This document shows positions 27,432 through 39,271 of a stretch of DNA of 64,000 bases, piece by piece. Location: NCBI RefSeq assembly GCF_002443255.2, contig NW_019211454.1, positions 18,753,037-18,817,036 of the forward strand. Direction: 5' to 3'. The notes below the pieces were generated by a model. That model searched no databases. It was not told where the DNA came from and worked only from the letters and a program-made list of their open reading frames with translations. Each line of letters opens with the position of its first letter. Within the stretch, counting starts at the first letter, position 1. Source of the stretch: Varroa destructor (Eukaryota; Arthropoda; Arachnida; Mesostigmata; Varroidae). The position numbers and the translations under genes are program-made.

Positions 27432-29301
27432 ACGATAGCGAAAGCTGATGCTGTACGAAAGAATATGCCAAAATGTCGTGGTACTTGCAAGGGTATATCC
27501 GTATATTATTGGAAGTTCGTTACTTATTAGTGCGTAAGGCCAAGTTTTAGGTGGCCCATTACTATAGATTAGACCGGCCACCGCTCAGTGCGAGGACAGG
27601 TAGCATACAAACAGTGTACGAGGCTTGTAACGATTCTATTCACACGCAGTTGGTTGCCAATCTGACTGAGGCCATCTTAGCTTGCTGTACAATTCATTCA
27701 ACAAAAAAACATCAATAGCATCAAATTGTTTGTGATTTGTTAGTAGTGACGGGTATAACTTCGGCCGCCTTGTCTGGATTGTTAAGTTTTGGTTATTCTG
27801 CGCACTCGATCAATTTGCGAGCGAGTTACTTAGAGTTGAATTAGTGCGCGTTTTTTTTAATGATCTTTCTGCTGGTCTGTTAATTCCACTGTCTCCAGTG
27901 GCCTTCCAAGCCTGTCATTTGCTTTACTTGACTAACGTGGTACGGAGTGGCCCAACGATGCATATATGATAGATATAGACAACAATAAATAATAGTGATT
28001 AGCGAGTAGGTCATGTTTGTCGGTGCGATTTCATAAGTGAGATAATTAAAACAATCATTAAGCTGGAAATCTATCGAAAGGGTTGGACAATGCCAGTACA
28101 GCATACCTGAGTGAGTCAGTTGATTATGCCGTTTCGTACAATACTGTACTAGCTTATGGGAGCATCAGTATAAGTAGAAAATAATTCCTCGTTCCATTCA
28201 ACAATAAAAATACAATCAATGGCGAGCATCCATCCACACTAAAATCAAGTGTGACTACACAGTCATACGCTGTACCTTTGTTAAGCATTAAGGCTAGTAC
28301 GTAATCACCAACATATTAACATGCTGTGAGATTCGTACAACTCAACGGACAAGTATAACAATATCGTTGACAGTGACGTTCTCTCTCCGAAATATCCGGC
28401 CAGCTCAGCAATATACATATGATACATTAACCCCAGAATGAACTTTCGGAGATCCGGAATTGGTATAGTGACTTCTGAGACTGCTATAATAGACATTCAC
28501 AGATTTCCCTAAGTTTGCTCAAGGATACGAGTTCCGCCTTCTGGAGTGCGATAATCACGTCCGGTTTGTCGTCGTTATGGGCCTTCTTTTCGATGTATTC
28601 TTTAGCGTTGTTAGTTACTCAGTGAATGGAAACAAATCGAAAAACAAACGAAATAACCAATTTTCAGGTATAGCATTATTTCTCATTTGCATGATTAGTC
28701 ATACATGGTAATAAATTTCATCGACGCTAATAATTAGCATGGCAGCACGCTTGATAGTCATAGCAAAGTACTCAAAGAGACGTGGATTAGCCATCCAGAT
28801 TACATTGCCCCTTTTCTCGCCACTTTTCAAATGTCTTCGGATTTTATCATTTACTCGGATCGGATATCAGCAACTTGACCCGCTTGGATACATAGCGTCT
28901 GGTACGAATCTATTTCTACAGGATTCTGGTTACTAAATGACAACATAACGCTAAATTTTGTGTAGCATTAAAGCATAAAATTACGGCTATATACATACGC
29001 TTCCTGATTGCTTTGCTAGTACGTAAGAACGACAACCATTACTACTGATCTCCACAGATTTTGCACAACGGTGTCATTTCGGTTATTGAACTTCTAACAT
29101 ACACATCATACCTTTGAGCTTGATAGCTCGTGCAGATCATATTTAACTTTGACCTACGATCCAACCTGAGAAAAGAAATTAACGAGTTTTATTGTATTAA
29201 ATTACAATTGTGTGGAAAAGAACGAATACTTTTGCACCTACTCTTTGAATCCACACGGTTTATTCGGCCTAACGTTCTGCACAAACGAAAGTGCAAGCAC
29301 G
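27432..29301. other. Intergenic
   Basis: 3' flank of the SPTLC1-like gene and upstream region of the coiled-coil gene. An AATAAA lies near 27,984, about 550 bases after the stop. Nothing else is supported. Confidence 0.4.
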
Positions 29302-31274
29302 ATGGCTGAATACAACAGCCGTGAACACGCGCTGAGTCTTCGTCGAAAAATCGACGCGCTTGAACTTGAAAAGTTGCTCAGAAAAGAAAAATTAGATAGA
29401 CTAGAAGCCGAAAACGCCAGCCTGAAACAGTTACGCAACTTTTTAGAATGGCAGACAGAGGATGCTGCTTTTCGTGTAAGTTCGAATTGTTGTCCTTCCC
29501 ATTACGTGTTGAGCCTTATTCTCTATTCTTTTTCCTTTTACCAATAATGATGTTACCTATTCGATGGAAGCACCGGTGGCAAGCATTGGTTTCAATATGG
29601 TTTTCTTATTAATTATAGACCTGTTCCGACTGCTTTCGAGTCGGCTGATTAGCTCTGGATTGCAGTTTCTAAAAGGATACTCAACTTGAATACGACAAGA
29701 TTAAGCCCATCATTTAGCACTATGCCCATACCAAATAAACCAAGCACAGTGAATAGCATCTATGAAAAATGATTTTGATCGTGGAAACGGTCTCGAGCCA
29801 GCGTTTTATCGTATCAACGCTAAACATATCTTCCTGATTTTATGTACGCGTTATTATCCCATAGAGTAAGCCACAGAACAGCAATATAGCTTGAGAACGC
29901 GAGTGAATTTGTTTCTTTCCGAAAGTGGTTTCCTCTGACGTGGCTACGAGCTTTCGCTAATAGCACAACGGTATGACGAAGCTCTGAAGTCAGGCCGTGG
30001 TGCAATAAGGAACCGTACTTAGGAGGCGCTTTGACTCTTTTCCGTATTAATAGCATAAAGTAATAAGTGCAAGGCCGTAATAATAATAAACTGTCTATTG
30101 TTATATACGTGCTTCCTCGAATGGAGTCATTCTGTAAAACAGAGTGTTTTTAAATAAGGCAACTGGGAACGTAGTAGTACATAGGGATTATTCTCGCCTA
30201 CCCGAAAAGGCCCAATATTATGACTTATACGACCCCAAACACTCGTGCATAAATCCGCAAATGAAATGCAGCATGTTTCCTCCCAGGATGGAATAGCAAA
30301 CTCATATAACGTCTATATAAAGTCGTATGTTTTCAGTAGTCATAGTTACGAATATTATTGTTCCCTGTGTTATAGAGGTTTTTGTTTGTACTTCTATTAT
30401 TTAGCTGTTAAAGCGAATTAACACAGATCTGCAGCAAAGGAAAAATGCTCTGAGGAGGACCCGCGCTGTTAGATATGGCATGTGCGATGAACTTCGACAT
30501 CTCGTAGTTGAAAACGTAATGTTTCGCGTTCTTGATATTGTGGCAGTCTTCGACGCTTTGATACAAACGGTCATAACTATGGAGCGTCCAAATAAGGACC
30601 AGTGGCATGTGCCCATGCCTGTCCTCGGTGCTGAAGAAAACATGGGGTCCGCAAATGTTTTCTGCTTGTCGGTGAGGGGCTTGGACACGCTTTTATGAAA
30701 CACACTGTTTTTGGACTTATTTTTTATAATTTAACACAAAGTCTTCTGAACCGCATCTACTTCATTATGCACTATTCCAATGCAATGTCAGTTAATGCTG
30801 TAGGAACTAGATAGGAATTTCAGTGATGGACATGAGTTGAATTCTCATTAATTTTTTAATTTAGCTTTTAAAAACGTTTTCATTGTAAACATTTATTTAA
30901 AATTTATTTAATACTAATCTTAATCTAAAGTGATCTCAATAAACCGCTTAAACGTGCTTATCGCAGTCTTTTTTCTGCACATGAACATGTACGTGTGAGC
31001 CAGAAAGATGCTTGAACCACTACTCTTGCGTTCAATTAACATTATATCTAACACCAAAGACAATAATTCGTTTTCTACTCTGAAACAACTTGCCATCAAT
31101 GCTTCATATTTTTAATGACTGAATATCGATTTACTATCATGAATAGGAATCATTTATCCGCTAATTTATCATAATTAGCATTTTCTATTTTACTTGCAGA
31201 CTATTTCCCGCCTTGTTGACGAACGGCTTGCAGTTACCACTAAGATGCTATCTGAACTCGCGGATACTGAATAA
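29302..31274 (+). CDS. Small coiled-coil protein, two exons, function unknown
   Basis: Exon 1 is 29,302-29,475 (58 codons) and ends at a strong donor, CGT then GTAAGT. Exon 2 is 31,200-31,274, after an acceptor TTTTACTTGCAG, and reads in phase to TAA. The joined product has 82 residues. Residues about 8-50 are a charged, leucine-spaced helix (LRRKIDALELEKLLRKEK and following) that should form a coiled coil. The C-terminal exon is a short helix with VDERLAVTTKMLSELAD. A poly(A) signal AATAAA lies at 31,300, 26 bases after the stop, which supports the model. I do not recognise the family; small subunits of coiled-coil complexes (kinetochore, BLOC or Mediator type) are possible but unproven. The 1.7 kb intron holds a further unexplained open frame near 30,480. 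Confidence 0.65.
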
Positions 31275-31299
31275 CTGCACGTGCAGCCGTAATCTGAAC

Positions 31300-31305
31300 A
31301 ATAAA
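31300..31305 (+). promoter_or_regulatory. Poly(A) signal AATAAA
   Basis: Canonical hexamer 26 bases after the stop of the 82-residue coiled-coil gene. Confidence 0.7.
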
Positions 31306-32333
31306 ATACGCCCGAAGTAATTGCGTCATCAACCAATTGGACAGAAAGCCAGTTAGCTCATTGCGGGTTTGAAGAGGCCTTCCCCTATTTAAAATAGAAA
31401 ATCAAAAATAATTCCAAAACTAACCCTTATCTTCAATCTACTAACTGTCATTAGCACACGACAGATTATCTAGAATTGTCGAGTATTACTAATAATAATT
31501 ATCTAGGTGAATGAGTGACCAGGCGACTGGATCTAATGTAATTGCTATGGGCTATTGATTTATGGTGTCTGGACGCTGTTCCACGAGTGTGCCATGAGTC
31601 ACCAACACGAAGTCCTTGGGTCAAACACTCAGCCAGCGTATAGCGGTGCATAACTTGTAGCGTACATCTGAAAGCGACAAATTAGATTCATTGCAAACCG
31701 AACGCCTCGAGAATCGTGATTCAACTACGCAATATAAAACCCATTTCTGGATTTTAGCTAGTTGACAGCATTACATTAGGTCGCTTTTATGTATGTTTTC
31801 TATTAAAGCCATGATACGGCGTACGATAAGCAACTAGATCATTCGAATTGGCAGTCCTGGTAAAAGTACACATAATAATAATAATAGCTAGAATTCTCCG
31901 TTTAAGTTCTCATCAAATACTTGTTCTGTAACTATATGGCCCCAGCACAGTTGGAAGTTGCTTCACCAATCAACTTCCAACTGTGTTTACGCAAACTAAT
32001 GTGAGTACTTCAATAATTATAAAACGTTTTTACTACGTTTCAATATCATTCTTCAATCGATAACTGGCTTCAGTTATAGATGTATGCTAGGGAAAAAAAC
32101 AAGAGGAATCTTCGAGGGCGAGTTGTAGGTAGTCCAACTAATTAAAGCCCCTCTGATAGATTCGGCCAGGGATGCGGCCGTCGTGTAGCTTGAACAACAA
32201 TAAGCTGGTCTAATGTTAACAAAGTGTTTTTTTCACTTAAGCGAGATCCAGTTCAGTTAATTGGCTTCAACGCTATAAAGGGTACCGTTGTTAGTGCGAG
32301 AATTACAATCTGTAGTGTCGATTGGTTTAATGC
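31306..32333. other. Intergenic, between two convergent genes
   Basis: Separates the plus-strand coiled-coil gene from the end of the minus-strand carbonic anhydrase. It holds a perfect 15-bp inverted repeat (31,946-31,985) and otherwise AT-rich DNA. Confidence 0.5.
31946..31985. repeat. Perfect 15-bp inverted repeat with 10-base spacer
   Basis: CACAGTTGGAAGTTG at 31,946-31,960 is followed after CTTCACCAAT by its exact reverse complement at 31,971-31,985. It lies between convergent genes, about 350 bases beyond the carbonic anhydrase stop. Confidence 0.95.
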
Positions 32334-35112
32334 TTAGTCGCTGATTACCTGTACAGCGCGTCCATTGAGGGATTGGAGGGGTCTCCGATTATTGAGCTTC
32401 CGCCACGAGTCTAGTTTGCTATTAATGGCCAATCTATGTAAGAAACGAAACAGCTTCAACTGGTATAGACCGATATAATTCGGCGGATAAAACATAGTCC
32501 ATGTTACCACCTCGAGAGAAAAAGTTTGTCGACACAGTGATACGTTAATGGACCATTTTACGCCACAACGCTATTGAGCTGATAGTTAACACCTAGTTTA
32601 ACTAGGTTTAACAATTTAACTTTCAAGTTTAGCATCATAGTATTACAATGCAGCATGCAAAGGATAACGTTAGAGTAAGAAAATCGAAAATCCCCTACAA
32701 TGAGATATTCCTAACTATATTCTCATTAAACTCATGCCAGTTGTTCTTTCTCCTTCGTCCTTTAAAGCACGCTCATATCTTACTGCTGGTGAAAATGTGC
32801 TCCACTTAAGGTATACAAATTCGAACAGTGAAGGGCTTGTATCAGCAAACAGCTTTTTATGCACTCGTATATAATTCATGTGTATACATTGATAGAAACA
32901 TTTCTGCCCGCAGCTCTACAAACGTTTATTTACTAACCTCATCGCATGTGGGCACGGTGAGAGAGCCCGGATATCTGAAATAGGCGGAAATGTAGGCCGG
33001 GAGTATATCCTCCAGCGCCATTGTAACGTTAACCGAGAAGTCGGGTTCAAGTACGTGGGCTACCGCATCCATCAAGACACGCAGACGGGGATTCATCGAA
33101 TACGGCGATAGCTTCAGATCACACCATAAGAACAAGGTTTTGCTTGTATTTCTTGAAAAAGAAGTACTATTACGTTTGCGTATAAGCGGACACACACCTA
33201 CTGGTGTGGGCTAGACTTCTCAGTTTTTATCTAAACGGTTCAGACGATTTCTCTATTAGACTGCTTCCGAGACTCAAAGATATTTTCGTAAACGAAAGAA
33301 TTCGAAATTGTTCTTGCGTGCAAATCAGCCATTGGAGACAGCGGTTCGACCAGAGGATGCCCGTAAAATACGCGTTGGAGCTGTGACCAGACACTCCATG
33401 CGTTAAGAAACTGACCACCTCCAATTAGCTATGCCTCTACAGCTATAGCGTACGACAAACGTCAACCTTAACCATATGCCAGATTTGCTGCCATGTTGAC
33501 AAGCTTCTGACTGGACGGTTGCCGCTATCGTGGGAGCTAACAAGAGTTATTGTATTGAACCTATTTGATCTACTACGAAGCAGGTTGAATGAGCTTGCTT
33601 CTCGTGAGCGAACGTTGTTCTAGACATTTGCAGATATGGATGGCTTACAAATCATGGAAAGGCAATGTATTATTACTATTATTATCATTAGAACCAATGT
33701 TCTAACAAGAAAAGAAATATGCTTTATCAGGTACACGTAAATAATAGGTGGCGATTGGTTGTCGGCATTCAGAAAATTATAGTTTTTGATTCAATATAGT
33801 TTAATTGGAAGAGGTTAGGGAGTAAGGATTAGACTCACAGCAAACATTGTTGAGACCACCTCAAGACCATCTTGATATTTAATCGCATTAGCCATGTTAT
33901 TGTACTTTTCGTTGTAGAGCACAAAATGAGCTTCGAGCGAATAGTACTGGCTATTGATGGCATGTTCCGATGTCCAGTGGAAATGTAAACTGTGAAAATG
34001 GTACCTGCAGCAGCATAAAAAATGACATAATCGATCAGTACGCTGTCTTCCACTGCTATAATAAGATACGAGGGTCGTTAGCCTCAGATTTAAATCAGTT
34101 TTTACACTTAGTAATTTCATGCTAAATTTTTTTTTAAAAAGATGCGGTCGGTCGAGCAGGCCCAAAGTGGCCATGTCCGTTCTTTTTTTTTTTGGCTAAT
34201 TTGGCAGGCCCTATGTAATTATACTTCAAGCCCTATCGAAGCGAATCACCAATACGCACCGTTCTTCCCCATTTTCGCTGACAAGTTTTATGGGCGGATC
34301 GGCAGACGCTGGAAGCACCAATACTGTCGATCCGATATTTTTCACTGTGTAAACACGTTTATCTTTGAAGCCATGTAGGAGAATGCGACCTAGTGATGAA
34401 TTCACTACGACCTAACAGAATCATGAAAACAAATAGCAACCTAGAAATGCTTTCTCATCTCGTTTATTGGACATGTCCATGTAGGCAGTACCAATGAGCA
34501 GTGCTTATATAAATAAAATTTAATCATTAATTTATATATATATATATATAATGCTTTGATAGTAATATAACTTAACGACGCTATACGAAAAAAAAAACGG
34601 AATAGATAGGATCCAAATTTAAATCAGGGAAGACAATGGCTGGATTTTATCACGACTAGCGATTGTCTATATGAGATGTGTCCCACGTATAGTACTAAGC
34701 CAAAAAATTGATTTTCTCTGAATTATTTTAGTAGTGGTGGTGAAATACACTGGCAAAAAACATTTTCAGAAAATAACGTACAGTCACTAAGAGTTACTCA
34801 GGTCATTGCGAAGTGCTCTATATATATATATATATAGATTCAATCTTTGATTTATGACGGCGACTGATCGAAACAACTACTCGAGCTGTTCCATTCAGCG
34901 ATTGGCCTGTGCCGGTTCTACCCATATTCTTCTATATCGTACGAAAACGCTGTATTAGTATCATAGTGAAAATACCTTCGACACTTCAATATTAATAGGC
35001 GATTGCCGTTTTCCAGCGCAGTTCTTAAACTTCCTTCGCCAGGACTGAGGCGCGATCTCGCTCTCGTAACCCCAATCTCGACCGTAAGTATATCCACCGA
35101 TTTCGCGATACG
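32334..35112 (-). CDS. Alpha-carbonic anhydrase, secreted type, 5' exon missing
   Basis: Alpha-carbonic anhydrases interconvert CO2 and bicarbonate. Six minus-strand exons with matching phases were assembled: 35,112-34,976; 34,411-34,260; 34,004-33,839; 33,111-32,938; 32,570-32,511; 32,459-32,334 (TAA). Together they give about 271 residues. Landmarks in order: DWGYES and CAGKRQSPINI (N-terminal signature), VKNIGSTVLV, LHFHWTSEH with zinc ligands equivalent to His94 and His96, LEAHFVLYN with the His119 equivalent, YFRYPGSLTVPTC, GVKWSI (Trp209 equivalent) and NNRRPLQSLNGR at the C terminus. Cysteines in CAGK and PTC match the disulfide of extracellular forms. The proton-shuttle histidine (His64, NxGH) is serine here, and the loop after HFHW is shorter by about six residues. 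Exon 1 starts in phase 1, so a signal-peptide exon must lie upstream. A weak candidate is the hydrophobic reading from an ATG at 37,032. The least certain junction is that of the 60-base exon, which adds two residues (RC) to the usual spacing. Confidence 0.9.
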
Positions 35113-37489
35113 CTGGGAAATTTAAGCAGGTTAACACAATGAAACGACTGCCTGTAGCGAGAGAAAATTATTTCATTCAACAAATCATACCATGGTTACT
35201 ATATGAATCTAGGAGCTTGACTCGAGTTAACCCTTTGTTACAAACACTTCAGAGTGAGCGAAATCGAATGAAAGAACATTATCGAACAGGGTTTTGATCC
35301 TGTATTCTGAACGCTTGTCCGATATCAGGACGTCAAATGAAAAAACGAAATTTTCTCTGCGAAAGTATGACTGTTTAATATATTACGTTGTAATATTAAA
35401 AAAGTTTAGTTAATACGGGACCACTCAACATGTTTATCCGCAGAATGCGATATTTAATGCTATATTTGCTAATTCAATAAATACGTATAGGAACGTATAA
35501 AGCAATTATTAAAGTTAGAAACCGTTTTCAAAGAGCATTGAATGGTATGATACAGTGGAGGCAGGAATTTTCGACGTCAGGAACAGGTTCCTTTTAGGTA
35601 ACCAGTTGGTCCGATTTCTCACTTTCTTTTTAATTGAAAAGAAAAATTCGAGTGATCAGGGATGAATTTGCTGTATATTCTTAAGACGGGAGTAAGCATT
35701 TGGTAAAAATTCTTCTACACTGGTTTCCGGCAAATCGTCGCGCAGGTTTCATTATAAAACGCTGGACCATTACAATCGGCGACGTTAGCAACATTTGATA
35801 TAATTCTATATTTCGATTCCTTCTCAATATGAGCCCTATGCCCCATGTTATGGTACGCCTCAGGTTAATTCTTAAATATTAGTAGCAATGTAAAAGCAAC
35901 AGTTCTACTTGCATTATGATATTTAATCTTTTAATTCGAAATTTCCCGCTCAGCAATTTTGTCTCTGTTGAATTTGAGAAATATGTAAAATGTCCCTGTT
36001 AATTTGGAAATATTACTTCAGCTTGTCAGTAGTTCATTCAGGCAGGTGTATTATTAAATATAATTAACAGTGATATTAATTCAGGATCAATTAGGTAGCT
36101 TACATAATAGATACGCGCTAGCCTTTATTTTTAACGAAACTGAAACATAGCTCAACCCCCTTTTTGCCGTACGAAATATTATTAATTTTTAATTGGAATA
36201 TCGTGCGGTTTTTTTGTTAGCAATGGAATACTTGCTACGTACTAGAACTTTACTAGCTAGTCAAGATCATCATCATTCCGCAGTAGCTAAAGCTAACTTT
36301 ATTGATTCAGCTTTTGTCACGAACGACATCTTGGACGGAATTCAGCACAAGTTAATTACTAAGCCCCCCCGCTCTGGCAACACTGTTTCAAGCATGCATA
36401 AAAAAGTCATTGGGAAAAAGGCCAATCCAAAAAGTGGCCTAAACAAAAGAACTTACCCATGTCCTCGACCGACATCAATAGAACACAAATAACAATACCA
36501 AGCGGCGTCATTTCGTCGCAAAATTGTTGCAGCAAGCGAAAATCAACGATGTCCTGAGCTCGGCGTGACCTTAAAGTTTGGTACGATTCAATTTAGAGAG
36601 GATTGTTGTTTTTCTTTCTGTTAAATTATTGTTGGCTATACATGGCTATTATTGTTGTTGTTGTTGTTTCTAATACTGAAGCAATAAAACTGGTAGACAC
36701 ATCTAAGAACAATACTCATGCTACTTCGTTTGGGTAGCTGATTTGTCAGTCAGAAGCAGTCCGTTGTACTTCACAAGGAAACATGGGGCGGTATCGTTAG
36801 GCTATGCAACATAGAGAGAGGACGAATTTACATATATCCCACTACTGAATGGGCAATGGAAGACACTGCGTTAAAGTCTCTGCCATTTTTCTTTTATCGA
36901 TGAACTACTGAGCGCCTAGCCTGCGTGAAGTAACAAACCTTCACGACAGACTCAGCGCCGACTGCCCTTTGGTACACGTGGCAAGGTAATGATAAATACA
37001 AACATAATACTAAAGATACACAAACCCAACATACGTGTTCTGTGACATGTTTCAATTTCGCATGGGTATATTTCTCTAGTTGACTGATTAACCATGACTC
37101 AAGGAAAACGTGTAACACTCGTTTTAGGGGCTTACTGCACTCGCTACCGAGGTTTTCTTATCGCCAGTGTGCTAGATTTATTCACATTGTAAGAATCCTT
37201 CACGTTGTTACTGTGGTCGGCGATCACACCTATTGAGATCGAAGAGATCGCACTGATCACGTCGGTTCGTTTAGAGACTGGCTAAAAAGCTTCCGTGGGT
37301 CCTCCGTCTTCTGCAAGCAGCTGTTCCATTTGAGCTGAGGGCATTTCTGTTTGTCAAGTGCTAAGCTCGTACCTTTACATGGACTCTGTCACGGGTGGCA
37401 AGCGACGCCAGCTTAAGTAAAACAATGACTCTGTCAACAGTAGACTCCTGTTGCCGACGAAGTTTTTCATCACTGTGGTCGTCAAGCTT

Positions 37490-37507
37490 GGATTTGATAT
37501 CAAATCC
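37490..37507. repeat. Perfect 18-bp palindrome
   Basis: GGATTTGATATCAAATCC is identical on both strands, with no spacer. It is the longest spacer-free palindrome I saw outside simple repeats. Possible binding site for a dimeric protein, or chance. Confidence 0.9.
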
Positions 37508-39228
37508 TAAATTTGTTGCGTTAAATGACCATCACTTGCGAAATAAATCATTGAACTGTGACTTAGATTGAGCGTAGCAAAGATTAAAACTCTCATTTAT
37601 ATTCAGCCTATACTGTTGGGCGAAATAACGTTCTGAAGGGTCATGCAATGGCTTTAATGGTTGCAGAAAGAAAGCAGAGATAGCAAATATTTACATAATG
37701 ACAGCGCTATGCTGCTCCTAAGAACTGCAGTACTGCGTGCGCCACTCTACGGGCAACAGTATAATTAATTGTCAAGCACACAGCTGCGTTTCGGGAAGTA
37801 GCTTTAGTTTTGGGAAAAAAAAGCATTTCGCAGTGTAGTACTAATCCTTATTTCTAACGCATGTCGGATTACACACCCCGAAAAAAATTGAAAAAAGTTG
37901 ACATACCCGTTTGAAAAATCACTACTCAACAGATTAACACAAACAGACTAGCTATCGTTGAAAAATCCTTATGATACAAACATAAAATAAATATAAAAAT
38001 AAGTATATAAAGTAAAACGCAAACCTAATACAAGGCTAAGCTCAGGCCGAAGTTTAGAACTCTACATTACGAGTTTAGACGGCAACGTATCCTTAATACT
38101 ACCAGGCAAATACGTTACCCACTAAAACATCACGGAGATATTGTTCAGCTGTTATGTAATAATAATAATAATTCTAATGGATAGTTTTTAAAATAATAAT
38201 TTTAGTGCGATATAAGTAGTAAAGCCATCTGCGCGATTCGATACTGATGGAAACGTAACAACGCATCTTAATTAAACAGTTACGCTTCGGTTCTTTTTAA
38301 ATCTGCCTTATCAATTCTTTCACAGCTTCTTTTTTACCATACCTCCTCTACTGTTTCATTATTGTTATTAATAAACTACGAATTACATTAATATTGTTGA
38401 CATGTTCCGTATTTTATCTTTGTCTGATTTTCACGTCTATTGTATAAATTAAAAAGAATATTTACACTTGTTTGTGCTTTATCATCGACAGTTAGGCATC
38501 TGAGTGCGACGTGCGCAGGTTGTCGTCCCATTAAGGTTCGATGTTCTGCTATCTGGGATATCTCATTTGGTTGGTAACACGAGCTGAATTTTCCATCACG
38601 ATTTGCTATTGCAATCCATTCTATAGCATTCGTCATATTTTATTTTTTTTGCAGAAGTGCCTAATCAATTTAAACGTTTACTAAAATTGTATACCTCATC
38701 CGTCGAATACTGTCAACGCTTTAATATTAACTGCCTTGACGGATTTGATGCATAAAGAATGCTTTAAGTTTTTTGTCCGGTGCTATCATTTTTATTACAC
38801 TGCCTCAGACGGCTGGCTCTTTCCAACTCGAAACAAATCGTGTGCACACGCCCGGTTTCGAACCTGGACCACCTCACACGGACTTGATCTATGGAGGAAC
38901 CCTATTGTAGACGCTCGTTCGGATAAACCTATTGATTTTTATAAGTAAACGCACAGTCCATTCTCAGTTCCCACTCTTTTTTTATTTACCAGTGAAGTAC
39001 TAATCCCTACTTGTCGTCACGCCTTTTTGTCAACCTTATATAGACACTTCGTCAATGTATATGCTGTTATAGCTTCCTGTCACTGTGTTATTTAAATCAC
39101 ATGACTATTGTATGCTAAATGTGCCTAAATAATGAAACAAGCAATGTTATGACGTTTTCGGTGTCCGGCTTTGTACATTGTTCAATTAACAGCGCTACGA
39201 AATTACACCAGGAACGAGTAAGATAGCC

Positions 39229-39234
39229 TTTATT
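39229..39234 (-). promoter_or_regulatory. Poly(A) signal of calreticulin gene
   Basis: AATAAA on the minus strand, about 38 bases after the calreticulin stop. Confidence 0.65.
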
Positions 39235-39271
39235 ATTGATTTTGCGAAAAGAATTCGCTATTCGTTTAGTT

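Larger units (their letters stand above)
35113..39271. other. Probable upstream region or large intron of carbonic anhydrase, and intergenic
   Basis: No exon is secure. A plus-strand ATG frame of 89 codons (36,223-36,492) follows a pyrimidine-rich AG but has no recognised domain. A minus-strand ATG frame of 82 codons lies at 38,391-38,636. A minus-strand reading from 37,032 starts with a signal-peptide-like hydrophobic stretch (MLGLCIFSIMFVFIITLP) and could be the missing first exon of carbonic anhydrase. Also present are TTG repeats near 36,653, ATA repeats near 38,158 and an 18-bp palindrome at 37,490. Confidence 0.4.

Noticed and set aside
32790..32850. Alternative small carbonic anhydrase exon containing TGGAGCACATTT
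   Set aside because: Its phase does not fit the flanking exons, whereas the exon at 32,570-32,511 fits in phase and sequence (GVKWSI).
38850..38885. tRNA B-box-like sequence (GGTTCGAAACC on the minus strand)
   Set aside because: The T-arm has a mismatch and no matching acceptor stem or convincing A box lies at the right distance. At most a decayed tRNA-derived repeat.
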